NCBI RefSeq assembly: GCF_907164555.1
Contig: NZ_CAJQZC010000012.1
Coordinates: 1-64,000 of the forward strand
Direction: 5' to 3'
Origin: Paraburkholderia saeva
Lineage (GTDB): Bacteria > Pseudomonadota > Gammaproteobacteria > Burkholderiales > Burkholderiaceae
Length of the DNA stretch: 64,000 nucleotides
Below are positions 62,922-64,000 of the stretch, one piece after another. Position numbers and translations under genes: made by a program. The number at the start of each line of letters is the position of its first letter. The stretch's first letter is position 1. The notes under the pieces are model-generated. The model worked only from the letters and a program-made list of their open reading frames with translations, ran no database searches and was not told the origin of the DNA.

Positions 62922-64000
62922 CTAGCGCAGCACATCGAACTGCGTCCACGGCCAGGACGGCCGGTCACGCATATATCCGTTCAGCCAGTTCCATTGTGGA
63001 TGGCGCTGCATGAACGCCTGCGCATCGAACGGCCGGCCGCACGGATGACCCCAGCGCGCCCAGAACGCCATGTCGCGCGCCATTTCGCTGTCGACGACCT
63101 TGCCGTCGTTCGCGCCCCACGGGTTGAACGGACCGTGATCCGAGCCGCCGAAGCGCTGGTCGTCGAGCTCCAGATGGCCGCATATGGTTCGCGAGCAGGG
63201 ATTGTCGCTCCGGTCGAGATAGACGTCGTGGTGATCGGCGATCATGGCCTTGGCGACATCGATGTCGATCTTGCCGTGATGCTGTTCAGCCAGCTGCATG
63301 AAGCGCAGGCGACGCGCACCGTTCTTGCGCACGTCGGTGTAATCCTCGCCTTCGCCGACGCACTCCTGGTTGCGGATCTTCAGATCGGTCGCGGTGTTGT
63401 AGCCGCTGTAGAAGCCGTTCTTCGTGCTTTCGAAGCCGGAAAAGTGCAAGCCGAGTTCATAGCGCGCGATCTCGCCCGTCTTGACGTCGCCAAGCAGCCA
63501 GCTGTTCGCGTAGCCGCCGTTATTCGCGACGGCGAACATCTCGCACCATTCGCCGATGCTGTTCGCGTACTGCGTCGCGCGACGCGAGCGGTAGAACTCG
63601 GGCGCGCCAGCGGCGTTGTAGCCGGCGAAACTGGAGATCGTCGTTTCGGTCACCATCAGGCCTGCCGACGTGACCCAGAAGTCCGTCAGGCTCGAAATAC
63701 AGCCCGGCAGGCCCTGCATCAGGATCCGGTGCCCGGCGTCGGGAACAATGTCGAACACGACGTTGAAGGCGTCGCCCGCAGCGTAGCGGTCCCACGAGTT
63801 GTGCGCCATCACGATGCGGCCGTCGCGCGTGGCGTTGCCGGTGGCGATGAACGCGCTGCAATGATGGCCGCGTCGCCCGCGCCAGGGCTTCAGGCCAAGG
63901 CGCGGCTGCTGCTGCGCCACGTGCGCCGGCCACCAGCTTTGCAGCAGGTCCATGTAGCCGTTCCACGCAAGGACGTCGGAGAACGGCAGCTTCGCGCCGT
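62922..64000 (-). CDS. Ntn-hydrolase-like protein (C45/phospholipase B-like), 5' end outside the window
   Basis: The frame is open at the right edge: codons for GAKLPFSDVLAWNGYM precede the first internal ATG at 63953. GHHCSAFIATGNATRDGRIV contains a Cys followed by Ser-Ala-Phe, the position of an N-terminal nucleophile in C45/phospholipase B-like enzymes. MAHNSWDRYAAGDAFNVVFD follows, also typical. Such proteins mature by self-cleavage before the Cys. At least 359 residues are present. Substrate unknown; the exact subfamily is uncertain. Confidence 0.7.
   Translation of the reverse strand, partial: GAKLPFSDVLAWNGYMDLLQSWWPAHVAQQQPRLGLKPWRGRRGHHCSAFIATGNATRDGRIVMAHNSWDRYAAGDAFNVVFDIVPDAGHRILMQGLPGCISSLTDFWVTSAGLMVTETTISSFAGYNAAGAPEFYRSRRATQYANSIGEWCEMFAVANNGGYANSWLLGDVKTGEIARYELGLHFSGFESTKNGFYSGYNTATDLKIRNQECVGEGEDYTDVRKNGARRLRFMQLAEQHHGKIDIDVAKAMIADHHDVYLDRSDNPCSRTICGHLELDDQRFGGSDHGPFNPWGANDGKVVDSEMARDMAFWARWGHPCGRPFDAQAFMQRHPQWNWLNGYMRDRPSWPWTQFDVLR

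Overview
The window is GC-rich DNA from a betaproteobacterium of the Burkholderia sensu lato group, most likely Paraburkholderia or a close relative. This rests on protein similarity recognised by eye and on gene content: PuuD-type urate oxidation, a BMP-type purine ABC transporter, potFGHI, OmpW and NodT/RND efflux. No database search was possible. No rRNA, tRNA, CRISPR array or intact prophage was seen.

Left accessory edge (1-3.6 kb): an IS3-family transposase fragment abuts a truncated DUF2398 gene next to an intact DUF2397 gene. These look like the remains of a type III Wadjet-like (JetA/JetB) anti-plasmid system. A VapBC-like toxin-antitoxin pair with its own operator follows. Two equal-length copies of a 138-bp dispersed repeat flank the next block. 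3.5-9.6 kb: an AraC regulator diverges from a two-gene molybdenum aldehyde oxidoreductase operon and a twin-repeat operator lies between them; then a NAD(P)H:quinone reductase diverges from a LysR regulator. 9.6-12.2 kb: an unlisted 52-residue small gene with a double operator, then DUF1992, tadA and ldcA.

Core of the window (12.5-31 kb): a ureide/purine catabolism locus. A GntR regulator with two identical candidate operators precedes an NCS1 permease, an Asp/Glu/hydantoin (allantoin) racemase, puuE, uraD, alc and allA. A hipBA-like toxin-antitoxin module separates these from puuD (membrane urate oxidase with cytochrome c) and uraH. An 8-oxoguanine-deaminase-like enzyme, a LysR regulator and a four-gene ABC importer complete the set. 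Together they would take up purines, oxidise urate to 5-hydroxyisourate, and pass through OHCU, allantoin, allantoate and ureidoglycolate to glyoxylate, urea and ammonia. Xanthine dehydrogenase is not in the window.

31-44.4 kb: mostly housekeeping genes: dodecin, a beta-hydroxyacid dehydrogenase, a YbiT-type ABC-F protein, a nitronate monooxygenase, OmpW, DUF1289, outer-membrane phospholipase A, an Nramp metal transporter and the putrescine importer potFGHI. 44.4-50.6 kb: a long palindrome between convergent genes, where strand composition flips, then a soluble chemotaxis receptor, a 104-bp tandem duplication, a small membrane-peptide candidate, a methyltransferase, a TPR protein, a PspA-like protein and a ribbon-helix-helix protein. 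51-64 kb: penicillin-binding protein 1A, a lipid A acyltransferase, a block of DnaA-box-like inverted repeats, a tripartite RND pump with a divergent TetR repressor, DUF2795, a small exported protein and a partial Ntn-hydrolase-like protein at the right edge.
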